DNA of 64,000 bases from assembly GCF_017488845.2 (NCBI RefSeq), contig NZ_CP083374.1:715501-779500 (forward strand), in the 5' to 3' direction. Below, in pieces: positions 18,403 through 27,040 of this stretch. A program made the translations under genes and the position numbers. The stretch is from Ensifer canadensis. GTDB lineage: Bacteria; Pseudomonadota; Alphaproteobacteria; Rhizobiales; Rhizobiaceae. Numbering within the stretch: position 1 is the first letter of the stretch; the number at the start of each line of letters is the position of its first letter. The notes below the pieces were generated by a model that searched no databases, was not told the origin of the DNA, and saw only the letters and a program-made list of their open reading frames with translations.

Positions 18403-20238
18403 TCAGCGTTCGGGCAAACCTGCTTGCCGCAAACCCTCGGCCATCTTCTCTTCCCAATGCGGTATGTTTTGAAACCAGGGCAGCGCTCGATACCACTCGA
18501 TTGTAAAGCCTGGCTCGGCCGCCAATAGCTTCTGCGCGGCCCATCGGGCGGTCTCCAGGTCTCCGCTCATCGCCGACCAGGCGGCGAGATGGCGATAGGA
18601 CCAGGTCACGTCAGGATAGCTGTTGATGACCTCCTGGGCTATCGCGATGGCCTGGGATAGAGAACCTTCCATGGCCAAAGAAAAGGCCATCCCTAATCTC
18701 ATGTTGAATGTGAGCGGATCTCTTGGGCTCAGGGTCATCCCACGCTGGAAGCGTTCCGGCGCGCGAGTGGCTTCGCCCTTGTAGATCGCGATCCAGCCCA
18801 GGCGCGCCCATGCCCAGGCATTGTTTGGATCAAGCGCAAGCGCCTTTTCGATAAGGATGGTGGCGCGCTGCTGGTCGCCGCAGATGCTCATTGCCGCGCC
18901 GGCGGCAGTCAGCGCGGTTGGATCATCGCCGATCGAGCCTGCAGCTTCGACCGCTGCGCGCGCCTTTTCCAGATCAGGTTTCGGTTGTTCTGTCCATAGG
19001 TAGGAGGCGTTTGAGGCGTGGCACCACGCCAAAAGTGCATGCGCGCGACCATAGCTCCGATCGACGGCGATCGCTTGCTGAAGCAGTTCGATCGCCTGGT
19101 TGTTGGTATCCTTGCGGCGGCCCCAAAGGTACGGGTAGGCGCGCATAACGAGATCATAGGCCCGCAGGCTGGTCGGCGGCTTGCGCTTGGCCAGCTCGAT
19201 CTCTGCATTGCGGATGACCGGATGAATGGCGCCTGCCACCTGCGCCGCGATCCGATCCTGGAACTCGAAAATATCTTCAATCGCGCCCTCGTAACGATCG
19301 GACCAGAACTGGGTCCTTGTCTCCGCATCGACCAGTTGCACGGAAATGCGCAGCCGGTCGCCGCCCCGGCGAACGGTGCCTTCGACCACATAATTGACGC
19401 CGAGTTCCCTGCCGACTTCACGCACGTCGACGAAGCGTCCCTTGTAGGTGAATGCGGACTGTCGCGCGATTACAAAGAAATCCCGAACGCGCGAGAGCGC
19501 GGCGGTGATCTCCTCTACAACGCCGTCTACGAAGTATTCGTCGCCCTGGCCGCTGAGGTTGTCGAAGGGCATGACGACGATTGACGGCTGGTCCTTGTCA
19601 CGGCGGGCCACAAGTAATGGCGCGGACGCTATGCTGCCTCCGACAGGCATATCTTGCTGCCAATCGACCCGGAAGACGAAGATTGGCCGGGGGATATTCT
19701 TCAAGCTCCGCTCGCCGAGGCTGGTCAGCGCGAACGGCACCTTGCCGTCAAGATGTTCGCGCACCGATGCGGAAATGCAGATGCCTGACGGAGCGGCGAT
19801 CTCCTGCACGCGTGCCGCGATATTGACGCCGTCGCCGAGCAGATCGTCTCCCGACACAACGACGTCACCCAGATTGACGCCGATGCGGAATTCCAAGCGG
19901 CGATCGGGTGGGAGGGCTTCTGTGAGACTGAAGAGACGGCGCTGGATTTCTACTGAGCACCGGACGGCCTGAACAGCGCTTGGGAACTCGGCGACAAGGC
20001 CGTCGCCTGCGCTACCGAAGATACGGCCACCATGCTCGCTAACCATTTCGTCAATCCGACCGCGGCATAGATCGAGTGCGCGAACCGTACCCTCCTCGTC
20101 CAGCGCCGTGAGGCGGCTGAAGCCGGCAACATCGGCTGAAAGGATGGCTGCAAGCTTTCGATCCACAGCGGTGAACGCTCCTGCGGCGCACGATGTCGTT
20201 ATCGTTGGGCTAATATGCGCGCATTTTCCCACATTCAC
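18403..20238 (-). CDS. Class III adenylate/guanylate cyclase with TolB-like and TPR domains
   Basis: A 611-residue protein (587 if the GTG at 20166 is used, which begins directly with VDRKLAAILSADVAGFSRL). Residues about 28-190 are a class III cyclase domain: ILSADVAGFSRL with a metal-binding Asp, FGSAGDGLVAEF with the second metal-site Asp, and LLGDGVNIAARVQEIA. A TolB-like domain follows (PSIVVMPFDNLSGQGDEYFVDGVVEEITAAL, about 215-350) and then TPR-type helical repeats. It probably makes cAMP in response to an unknown signal. The gene has no operon partner and converges on the vapBC pair. Confidence 0.9.
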   Translation of the reverse strand: MNVGKCAHISPTITTSCAAGAFTAVDRKLAAILSADVAGFSRLTALDEEGTVRALDLCRGRIDEMVSEHGGRIFGSAGDGLVAEFPSAVQAVRCSVEIQRRLFSLTEALPPDRRLEFRIGVNLGDVVVSGDDLLGDGVNIAARVQEIAAPSGICISASVREHLDGKVPFALTSLGERSLKNIPRPIFVFRVDWQQDMPVGGSIASAPLLVARRDKDQPSIVVMPFDNLSGQGDEYFVDGVVEEITAALSRVRDFFVIARQSAFTYKGRFVDVREVGRELGVNYVVEGTVRRGGDRLRISVQLVDAETRTQFWSDRYEGAIEDIFEFQDRIAAQVAGAIHPVIRNAEIELAKRKPPTSLRAYDLVMRAYPYLWGRRKDTNNQAIELLQQAIAVDRSYGRAHALLAWCHASNASYLWTEQPKPDLEKARAAVEAAGSIGDDPTALTAAGAAMSICGDQQRATILIEKALALDPNNAWAWARLGWIAIYKGEATRAPERFQRGMTLSPRDPLTFNMRLGMAFSLAMEGSLSQAIAIAQEVINSYPDVTWSYRHLAAWSAMSGDLETARWAAQKLLAAEPGFTIEWYRALPWFQNIPHWEEKMAEGLRQAGLPER

Positions 20239-20773
20239 AGATGTTTTTCGCCAGCGAGACCGGATGAAAGACCGCTTTTGGGCGTGGTCACGTCGTGCCC
20301 GCTCGGTCCCGCGCCCTCGGCCACCTCATCTGCCCTGCCTGACCAGCGTGCGGGCGATTTTGCGCCATTCAAGCAGAAGTGTCGTTGCTGCAAACTCACG
20401 CGGTAACCCTGCCGGAGCACGTTCACCGGCACTGTCACGTTGTTTCATCAACGCCCGACAAAGCGTTTGTCTATGAACTCAGATAGTTGCGCCGGACACG
20501 GCTTTCCACTGCGCGCCATTGTGCGGATCCGATGAATGTGGGTGGCTGGGGCTGAGTGTTTCTGGTGCGGTTAGACGAAGAGATTTCGGACTGCCGAGAA
20601 GACCGAGATGAAACGTTGCAAGCCGCCGACAGATCGAAATCCCTGCATCATGCCTTCTCGTTAGTGGGGTGTGCAAAAGCCGTGCACGTTGTTCTTATCT
20701 GTTCTCCTAGCGGGCCTGGCAAATGTGTCTCACTGTAGAGATTGTCCACAGTGCCCTGATTGAGGAACCTCCC
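20239..20773. other. Intergenic region between two divergent genes
   Basis: About 535 bp upstream of both the cyclase gene and the gene at 20774. No supported ORF, and I found no EcfG-type promoter in either direction. Confidence 0.55.
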
Positions 20774-21286
20774 GTGAAATTGTTCGACTGGCTGACAGGA
20801 TATAAACCGGCGCCGAATGGGGTGGACCGCCAATCCACGACAGCGCTTCGCAATGATCTTCTCGCCATCAATAGAAAGACTGCGCCGTTCATCATTCGTG
20901 ACGGCAAGCCGGAAGGCGTCGATCTCGTCGCCGAATGGAAGATCGCTGATGCCCGCTGGTACGAACTATTTGCCAAAGCTGGGCTGCAAAGGGTGTTCAA
21001 GGTGCTGATGAAATTCGATGCTGCCGTTTGCGAAGTTCGCGCCGTCGATCAGGAATGGTCCGTCGAATGGCGCGCTGGCGTGCCCACGCTTACTTTGAGC
21101 GCTAATGCGTTTCGCGGTCGAAAGTGGGAAAAAAGCTTCGACATGGCCTTCGCCTTCAAGGAAGATTTGTCCTACGGCAAGGTTTACGAATATCGCTTCA
21201 ATACCACCGAAATAAAGACGCCCCTAATTGAAGCCGCTCATCGGACCGGCTGGGGTTGGAGAGGCGTGGCGTTCGGGAAGTTATGA
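20774..21286 (+). CDS. Hypothetical protein
   Basis: A 170-residue soluble protein starting VKLFDWLTGYKPAPNGVDR. The GTG at 20774 has a GAGGA ribosome site about 7 nt upstream; an ATG at 20723 opens the same frame but lacks such a site. The sequence has good alphaproteobacterial codon use and a well-mixed composition (for example DGKPEGVDLVAEWKIADARWYELFAKAG), which argues for a real gene. No family recognised; no signal peptide or membrane segment. Confidence 0.7.
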   Translation: MKLFDWLTGYKPAPNGVDRQSTTALRNDLLAINRKTAPFIIRDGKPEGVDLVAEWKIADARWYELFAKAGLQRVFKVLMKFDAAVCEVRAVDQEWSVEWRAGVPTLTLSANAFRGRKWEKSFDMAFAFKEDLSYGKVYEYRFNTTEIKTPLIEAAHRTGWGWRGVAFGKL

Positions 21287-21501
21287 CTGCGTCACTCTTC
21301 ACATGCGGAAGACAGGCCGGCGCTCTTTGCCGCGGCAGTTCGCCTTGCCGCATGTCTGCTGGCTGATCACCTATCCGCGTACAGGCTGGCTCGGAGCGAC
21401 CACCCTCACATCGCCGGAGCTGCGCGCATCGACAACGAGCACGTCTTCGTGATCGACAGCCACCATCCCGAATAGCCTGCGGAGCGGTAGGCAACGCGCC
21501 G

Positions 21502-22104
21502 CTATCTGCGGACGGCACCGCTCCCGGAAAGCGACAAGATCGCCGCGTCGGCGATTTCCGCAAAGCGGGCACTCGGCCCCTGCACCCCGCTGCTTTGCTG
21601 GGCGACACGCGCGCCCTCGATCAACAACAGCAACGTGTCGCAGAGCAGTTCCGCATTGGCGACACCGGCCTTGCGGCAAAGCTCCATAACGCGATCGCGT
21701 TGCGCATCCTTGAACTTCCGGATCACCGACCTGCCGGGATGGTCCTCGTCCGTCAGCTGGACGGCGGCGCTCATCATTTCGCAGTGGCAATCGTCGTCGC
21801 CGAGGTGCTCGGCGATCCGCCGGACCCAGGCCCTGAGCTGCGCCAGCCCGTCGCCGGGGTGGGCGTCCTCCAGCTCCCGCCAGAAGCCGTCCATCTCCAT
21901 TCCCGCGCGCTGAAGACATTCGACGATGAGTTCGTCCTTCGAATTGAAGTGACGATAGAGCGTCATCTTGTTGCTGCTGGCGGCATCGGCGATGGCGTCG
22001 ACACCGATCCCGCGAATGCCGTGCCTGCGGAACAGCTGGCGGGCCGCCTCGACGAGGCGATCGCGCGGCGAAACACGTGGTTGCTTGCGGGAATCCGTGG
22101 TCAT
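21502..22104 (-). CDS. TetR-family repressor of the adjacent RND efflux genes
   Basis: A 200-residue TetR regulator starting MTTDSRKQPRVSPRDRLVEAARQLF. The N-terminal HTH (residues about 13-58) includes IRGIGVDAIADAASSNKMTLYRHFNSKDEL. The C-terminal ligand domain has DDDCHCEMM, whose Cys and His could be noteworthy for effector sensing. It is divergent from the RND operon, and a perfect palindrome lies 76 bp upstream of its start, so it is predicted to repress both itself and the pump until an efflux substrate binds. Confidence 0.9.
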   Translation of the reverse strand: MTTDSRKQPRVSPRDRLVEAARQLFRRHGIRGIGVDAIADAASSNKMTLYRHFNSKDELIVECLQRAGMEMDGFWRELEDAHPGDGLAQLRAWVRRIAEHLGDDDCHCEMMSAAVQLTDEDHPGRSVIRKFKDAQRDRVMELCRKAGVANAELLCDTLLLLIEGARVAQQSSGVQGPSARFAEIADAAILSLSGSGAVRR

Positions 22105-22179
22105 CGCATTCGGCCCGACGTCGTCGGCATGGAAAAACTTGCCCCTTGACGACCCGTTGGCGACAGATAACATGCGACG

Positions 22180-22199
22180 ATGTTACCGACCAGTAACAT
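22180..22199. promoter_or_regulatory. Palindromic operator candidate for the TetR repressor
   Basis: ATGTTAC (22180-22186) and GTAACAT (22193-22199) form a perfect inverted repeat with a 6-bp spacer, total 20 bp, in the TetR/RND divergent region. Size and symmetry fit a TetR-family operator. Confidence 0.65.
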
Positions 22200-22627
22200 T
22201 TTCGCCAGCGGCGCATCGAGGAATGCCGTTTGTCGCGAGGGCTTCCGGGACACAGCGGTAACTGCAGAAAAATTTCTAGCGTAATGTCGGTGGGCGCGGT
22301 CGTCGGGCGTCTTTTAGCCAGAGTGCACACCGCACAGACTTATAAGTTTCGATCACGTTCAAGATTTGGGTCGCTCCGGCCCATCGTGATCTCGTGCTGG
22401 AGCCTTACGATGCGCATGCTGGATGGGCCGAAGGCGAAGAACCGCACCGCTGACCGCAAGGTCCGCGTGGCAGACGTCTGCCTGCCCGTTTTCGGGATCT
22501 CCCGAAATGCCTCCTGCATCGCTGCCGCAGACATTCAGCCCTTCGAACGCTCCAATCGCGGGGCACTTTACCAAAATGACGCCCCGTGGACCCTTCACAA
22601 TGGCGCCTTGCAAGGATCGATCCCGCC
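22200..22627. other. Long leader of the RND efflux operon
   Basis: About 430 bp between the palindrome and the RND start. No ORF in it has both a ribosome site and a recognisable product. It may hold the operon promoter and an untranslated leader. Confidence 0.5.
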
Positions 22628-25600
22628 ATGATCGACTTCTTCATTCACCGGCCGATCTTCGCATCGGCGATCGCGATCATCACGACGCTTGCCGGCGGCA
22701 TCTGCTATTTCCTGCTGCCGATCTCGCAGTTTCCCGATGTGACGCCGCCACAGATCGTCGTTGCCGCCAACTATCCGGGTGCCAGCGCCCAGGTCGTCGC
22801 CGATACGGTGACGACGCCGCTCGAACAACAGATCAACGGCGTGCCGGGCATGCTCTATATGACCTCGACGAGTTCGAATGACGGCTCGTCGCGGATCATC
22901 ATTTCCTTCGAAGTGGGCTATCCGATCGACGTCGCCGCACTCGACGTCCAGAACCGCGTTTCGCAGGCAGCATCCTCGCTTCCCGCGCTCGTCAACCAGA
23001 CCGGCGTGACCATTGCCAAGCAAATCCCGAACTTCACGGTGCTGGTGAGCCTGGATTCGCCCGACAATTCGGTCGATTTCGCCTCCGTCAGCAACTACGC
23101 CTACCTGCAGATCCTCGATCCATTGAAGCGCCTGCCTGGGGTCGGCGACGTCCAGCTCTTCGGCGAGCGTCGCTATTCGATGCGCGTCTGGCTCGATCCC
23201 GACCGTCTGGCCAATCTCGGCATCACCGCCGTCGACGTGCAGAACGTCATCGCCGAACAGAACATCCAGGTCGCAGGCGGCAAGATCGGGCAATCGCCGG
23301 CACCAGCCGGGACACCCTTCGAGATGCAGATCAACGCGCTCGGCCGGTTGAGCGATCCGGCGCAGTTCGGCGATATCGTGCTTCGGGCCGACCAGACGAC
23401 CGGGGCGACGACGCGGCTGCGCGATGTGGCGCGCATCGAACTCGGGGCACTGCTCTATTCGTCGTCGGTCACCTTCAACGGCAAGGAAAGTGTCGTACTC
23501 GCCGTATTCCAGGCGCCCGGTTCCAATGCGCTCGACCTGCAAAGCCGCGTCCAGGCCAAAATGGATGAACTGTCGCAGCGCTTCCCCGCAGGCATCGCCT
23601 ACCACATGTTTTACGACACCACCCGCTTCGTCTCGGCGGCGATGGAGGATGTGGTGTTTACGTTGCTCGAGGCGCTCGCCCTCGTCGTCTTCGTCGTCTT
23701 CATCTTCCTGCAGAACCTGCGCACCACGATCATTCCGACGATCGCCATCCCGGTGTCGCTGATCGCGACGCTGGTCGTCATGTATCTGTTCGGCTTTTCG
23801 CTGAACATGCTGAGCCTGCTCGGCATGGTGCTCGCCATCGGCCTCGTGGTCGACGACGCGATCGTCGTCGTCGAGAACGTCGAACGTCAGCTTGAGGCCG
23901 GCCTGCCGCCACTTGCCGCTACGCGCAAGGCGATGCAGGAAGTGACAGGCCCGATCATCGCGACCACCGCAGTTTTGCTTGCGGTCTTCATTCCGGTCGC
24001 CTTCATCCCGGGCGTTGCCGGCAGCCTTTACAACCAGTTCGCCCTGACGGTCGCGATCTCGGTCGCCTTTTCCGCCTTCAACTCGCTGACCCTCAGCCCG
24101 GCGCTCAGCGCCGCCTTCCTGCGTTATCGCGGCGAGCCGCGCTTTGCGTTCTTCCGTTGGTTCAACACCGGCTTTCACGCACTGTCGGATGGTTATGCAC
24201 GCAGCATAGCCGGGCTCGTGCGCTGGCGCTGGGCGCTGTTTGCGCTGTTCCTCATCGCCATCGGCTCGACCTACGCGCTTTGGCAGCGCACGCCGTCGAC
24301 CTTCCTGCCGGTCGAGGACCAGGGTTACTTCTTCGTCGTCATCCAGCTTCCCGACGGCGCCTCGCTCGAACGCACCCAGGCCGTCGCGCGGCGGTCCGAA
24401 GAGATCCTGCGCGGCACGTCAGGTGTCGATTTCGTCGGCTCCGTCGTCGGCTTCAATTTCCTGTCCTTCGCCGCCCAGTCGAATTCCGCCGTGCAATTCG
24501 CGGTTCTGAAGCCATGGGATGAACGTCCCGCGGCACAAGGCGCTTCGGCGCTGCGCGAGGCGGTGCAGCCGCAATTGCTGCAGATCCCGGACGCGCTTGT
24601 GCTCGCCTTTGATCCCCCGTCGATCCAGGGGCTCGGCGCGACCGGTGGCTTCGAGTTTCAGGTCGAAGATCTCGCCGGGCGCAGTGCACAGGCGCTCAGC
24701 GACACAACCCAGGCGCTGATTGCCGAGGCGCGCAAACAGCCGGAGATCAATCCCTACCAGCTCTTCACCACCTTCAGCACGTCGAGCCCGCAATTCGACT
24801 ACGATCTCGACCGTGACAAGGCGAAACTGCTCGGCCTCAACCTGCCGGATATCTTCAGCACGCTGCAGATCTATTTCGGCTCGCTCTATGTCAACGACTT
24901 CAACCTGTTCGGTCGCACCTTCCGCGTGACGCTGCAGGCCGATCAGGCTGCGCGGGCCTCGGCCACCGATCTTTCCCGGTTCTATGTGCGCAACAGCCAG
25001 GGCGAAATGGTGCCGCTCAACACGCTCGGCTCGTTCAAGTCGACGGTCGGACCAGAGACCATCACCCACTACAACAACTATCCCTCTGCGCTGATCAACG
25101 GCGCGGCAGCACCCGGCTTCAGTTCAAGCCAGGCGGCAGCGGCAATGGAGCGGGTCGCCCGTACGACGCTGCCGCGGGACTACACATTCGAATGGACCGG
25201 CATTACCTATCAGGAGATCCGCGCAGGTTCGATCGCCGCGCTCGTCTTTGCACTCGCGCTCGTTTTCTGCTTCCTGATCCTGGCCGCCCAGTACGAAAGC
25301 TGGTCGATGCCGTTCATGGTGCTGCTCTCGGTACCGCTCGCGCTTCTGGGCGCGCTGTCGGCACTGTGGCTTCGCGGAATGCAGATCGACGTCTATTCGC
25401 AGATCGGTTTCGTGATGCTGGTTGGACTTGCCGCCAAGAACGCCATCCTGATCGTCGAGTTCGCGCGCCGCCGGCGCGAGGAAGGGCTGGATGTGGTGGC
25501 AGCAGCAGCGGAAGCGGCGCGCCTGCGCTTGCGCCCGATTCTGATGACAGCTTTTGCCTTCATCCTCGGCGTGCTGCCGCTGATGTACGCCAAGGGCGCC

Positions 25601-25771
25601 GGTGCTGCCAGCCGCCAGTCGATCGGCACCACCGTGTTCGGCGGCATGCTCGCGGCGACCGTTCTCACACTCATTTTCGTCCCGGTCTTCTACGCGGTCA
25701 TCGAACAATGGCGGGAGGGACTTTCCTCAAAGCCCGTCGGCCAGAGCCACGAGCCGGAGGCGGCGGAATAA
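22628..25771 (+). CDS. RND multidrug efflux transporter (HAE1 type)
   Basis: A 1047-residue inner-membrane pump of the AcrB/MexB class. It starts MIDFFIHRPIFASAIAIITTLAGG, the standard first helix, with an AGGATC site upstream. The membrane aspartate pair of the proton relay is present in GLVVDDAIVVVENVER. Two large periplasmic loops and 12 membrane segments are in place, and the second half repeats the pattern (IGFVMLVGLAAKNAILIVEFAR). It extrudes lipophilic compounds using the proton gradient, together with the membrane-fusion protein encoded 15 bp downstream. The gene order pump-then-fusion protein is the reverse of the usual one. No outer-membrane channel gene is adjacent. Confidence 0.97.
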   Translation: MIDFFIHRPIFASAIAIITTLAGGICYFLLPISQFPDVTPPQIVVAANYPGASAQVVADTVTTPLEQQINGVPGMLYMTSTSSNDGSSRIIISFEVGYPIDVAALDVQNRVSQAASSLPALVNQTGVTIAKQIPNFTVLVSLDSPDNSVDFASVSNYAYLQILDPLKRLPGVGDVQLFGERRYSMRVWLDPDRLANLGITAVDVQNVIAEQNIQVAGGKIGQSPAPAGTPFEMQINALGRLSDPAQFGDIVLRADQTTGATTRLRDVARIELGALLYSSSVTFNGKESVVLAVFQAPGSNALDLQSRVQAKMDELSQRFPAGIAYHMFYDTTRFVSAAMEDVVFTLLEALALVVFVVFIFLQNLRTTIIPTIAIPVSLIATLVVMYLFGFSLNMLSLLGMVLAIGLVVDDAIVVVENVERQLEAGLPPLAATRKAMQEVTGPIIATTAVLLAVFIPVAFIPGVAGSLYNQFALTVAISVAFSAFNSLTLSPALSAAFLRYRGEPRFAFFRWFNTGFHALSDGYARSIAGLVRWRWALFALFLIAIGSTYALWQRTPSTFLPVEDQGYFFVVIQLPDGASLERTQAVARRSEEILRGTSGVDFVGSVVGFNFLSFAAQSNSAVQFAVLKPWDERPAAQGASALREAVQPQLLQIPDALVLAFDPPSIQGLGATGGFEFQVEDLAGRSAQALSDTTQALIAEARKQPEINPYQLFTTFSTSSPQFDYDLDRDKAKLLGLNLPDIFSTLQIYFGSLYVNDFNLFGRTFRVTLQADQAARASATDLSRFYVRNSQGEMVPLNTLGSFKSTVGPETITHYNNYPSALINGAAAPGFSSSQAAAAMERVARTTLPRDYTFEWTGITYQEIRAGSIAALVFALALVFCFLILAAQYESWSMPFMVLLSVPLALLGALSALWLRGMQIDVYSQIGFVMLVGLAAKNAILIVEFARRRREEGLDVVAAAAEAARLRLRPILMTAFAFILGVLPLMYAKGAGAASRQSIGTTVFGGMLAATVLTLIFVPVFYAVIEQWREGLSSKPVGQSHEPEAAE

Positions 25772-25786
25772 GGATTGGAGCCTAAC

Positions 25787-26935
25787 ATGCGTGGTTCGAG
25801 ACTGGTCCTTGCCGCAGTGGTCATAATCGGCGGCCTTGCTGCGGCCTACCACTACAGGAATGGCGGGTTCGAGATCAAAGGCGGCGATGCCGGGGCCGCC
25901 CCACCGCCGCAACAGGCCATGCCCGTTCCCGTCGCGGCTGTCGTCAAGAAAACGATCCCCATCTATCTCGACTATTCCGCACGGACCGAGGCGATCCGCA
26001 ACGTGACGCTTCGCGCCAAGATCACCGGCTATATCGAGTCACAGGCGGTTGCGGACGGTTCGGATGTTCAGGGCGGCGATCTCCTCTACCGGATCGACGC
26101 ACGCGACTATCGGGCGGAACTGGATCAGGCAAAGGCCCAGGTCGAAAGGGACGAAGCGTCACTCGCCTATCTCCGATCCAATCTCACGCGCGGCAACGAG
26201 CTTGCCACGACAGGATATCTGGACAAGGACAGCTTCGACCAGCGTCAGAGCGCAGTGCGTCAGGCGGAGGCTGCACTTGCCATGTCGCGGGCGGCGGTGC
26301 GCACCGCTGAGATCAACCTCGACTACACCGAAATCCGCGCCCCCTTTGCCGGGCAGCTTGGGCGCAACCTGGCGCCGGAGGGAACACTGGTCAGCAGCAC
26401 GACCGGAACCCCGCTCAACAACCTTGTGCAGCTTTCGCCGATCTATGTTTCGTTCAACCCGAGCGAAACCGAACTCGCCGACATCCGGAAGGCCCGGACA
26501 AAGGGCAAAGTGGAGGCAGAGGTGCTTCTGCCCGGCGACAAGGAACCGCGTTACCGCGGCGACCTCAGCTTCATAAACAATACGGTCGAGGGCAATACCG
26601 GAACGGTGGTAGCGCGCGCCACGATCGACAATGCCGATCTGACCCTGCTTCCCGGCCAGTATGTCCGCGTGCGCCTGAAGATCAGGGATGAACCGAACGT
26701 GATGATGGTGCCGGAGACAGCGCTCGGATCGAGCCAGCTCGGCAAGTATGTCTATGTCGTCGGCAAGGACGATACGGTCGAGCAGCGGCTCGTCACCCTC
26801 GGCCCGACCAGCGGCGATCTCATTGGGTTGGCCTCGGGTGTTTCGGAAGGCGACCAGGTGATCGCCGGAAATCTGCAGAAAATCTTCCCCGGAGCGCCAG
26901 TCAAACCGATGCCGGCGGGGCAGGCGCAGAAGTAG
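25787..26935 (+). CDS. RND efflux periplasmic adaptor (membrane fusion protein)
   Basis: A 382-residue adaptor of the HlyD/AcrA family. An N-terminal signal-anchor (LVLAAVVIIGGLAAAY) precedes the lipoyl half-motifs (VTLRAKITGYIESQAVADGSDVQGGDLLYRIDARDY and LDYTEIRAPFAGQLGRNLAPEGTLV), separated by a coiled-coil hairpin (residues about 105-165), then beta-barrel and membrane-proximal domains. No lipobox cysteine is seen, so it is anchored by the helix. AGGATTGGAG lies before the ATG at 25787. It links the RND pump to an outer-membrane channel encoded elsewhere. Confidence 0.96.
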   Translation: MRGSRLVLAAVVIIGGLAAAYHYRNGGFEIKGGDAGAAPPPQQAMPVPVAAVVKKTIPIYLDYSARTEAIRNVTLRAKITGYIESQAVADGSDVQGGDLLYRIDARDYRAELDQAKAQVERDEASLAYLRSNLTRGNELATTGYLDKDSFDQRQSAVRQAEAALAMSRAAVRTAEINLDYTEIRAPFAGQLGRNLAPEGTLVSSTTGTPLNNLVQLSPIYVSFNPSETELADIRKARTKGKVEAEVLLPGDKEPRYRGDLSFINNTVEGNTGTVVARATIDNADLTLLPGQYVRVRLKIRDEPNVMMVPETALGSSQLGKYVYVVGKDDTVEQRLVTLGPTSGDLIGLASGVSEGDQVIAGNLQKIFPGAPVKPMPAGQAQK

Positions 26936-27040
26936 CGCGGCGCTGTAGGATCGCTGCAAATGCACTTGGCCATCCGACTGCATCCGCCGCGGCGACGTTT
27001 TGCTGACCAGACGTCTCGTCGTGTGCTCGCTCTCTCGGCT

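Noticed and set aside
22595..24178. A 527-codon open frame antisense to the RND pump
   Set aside because: Composition is dominated by Arg, Asp and His, as expected from reading GC-rich codons backwards; the sense gene is unambiguous.
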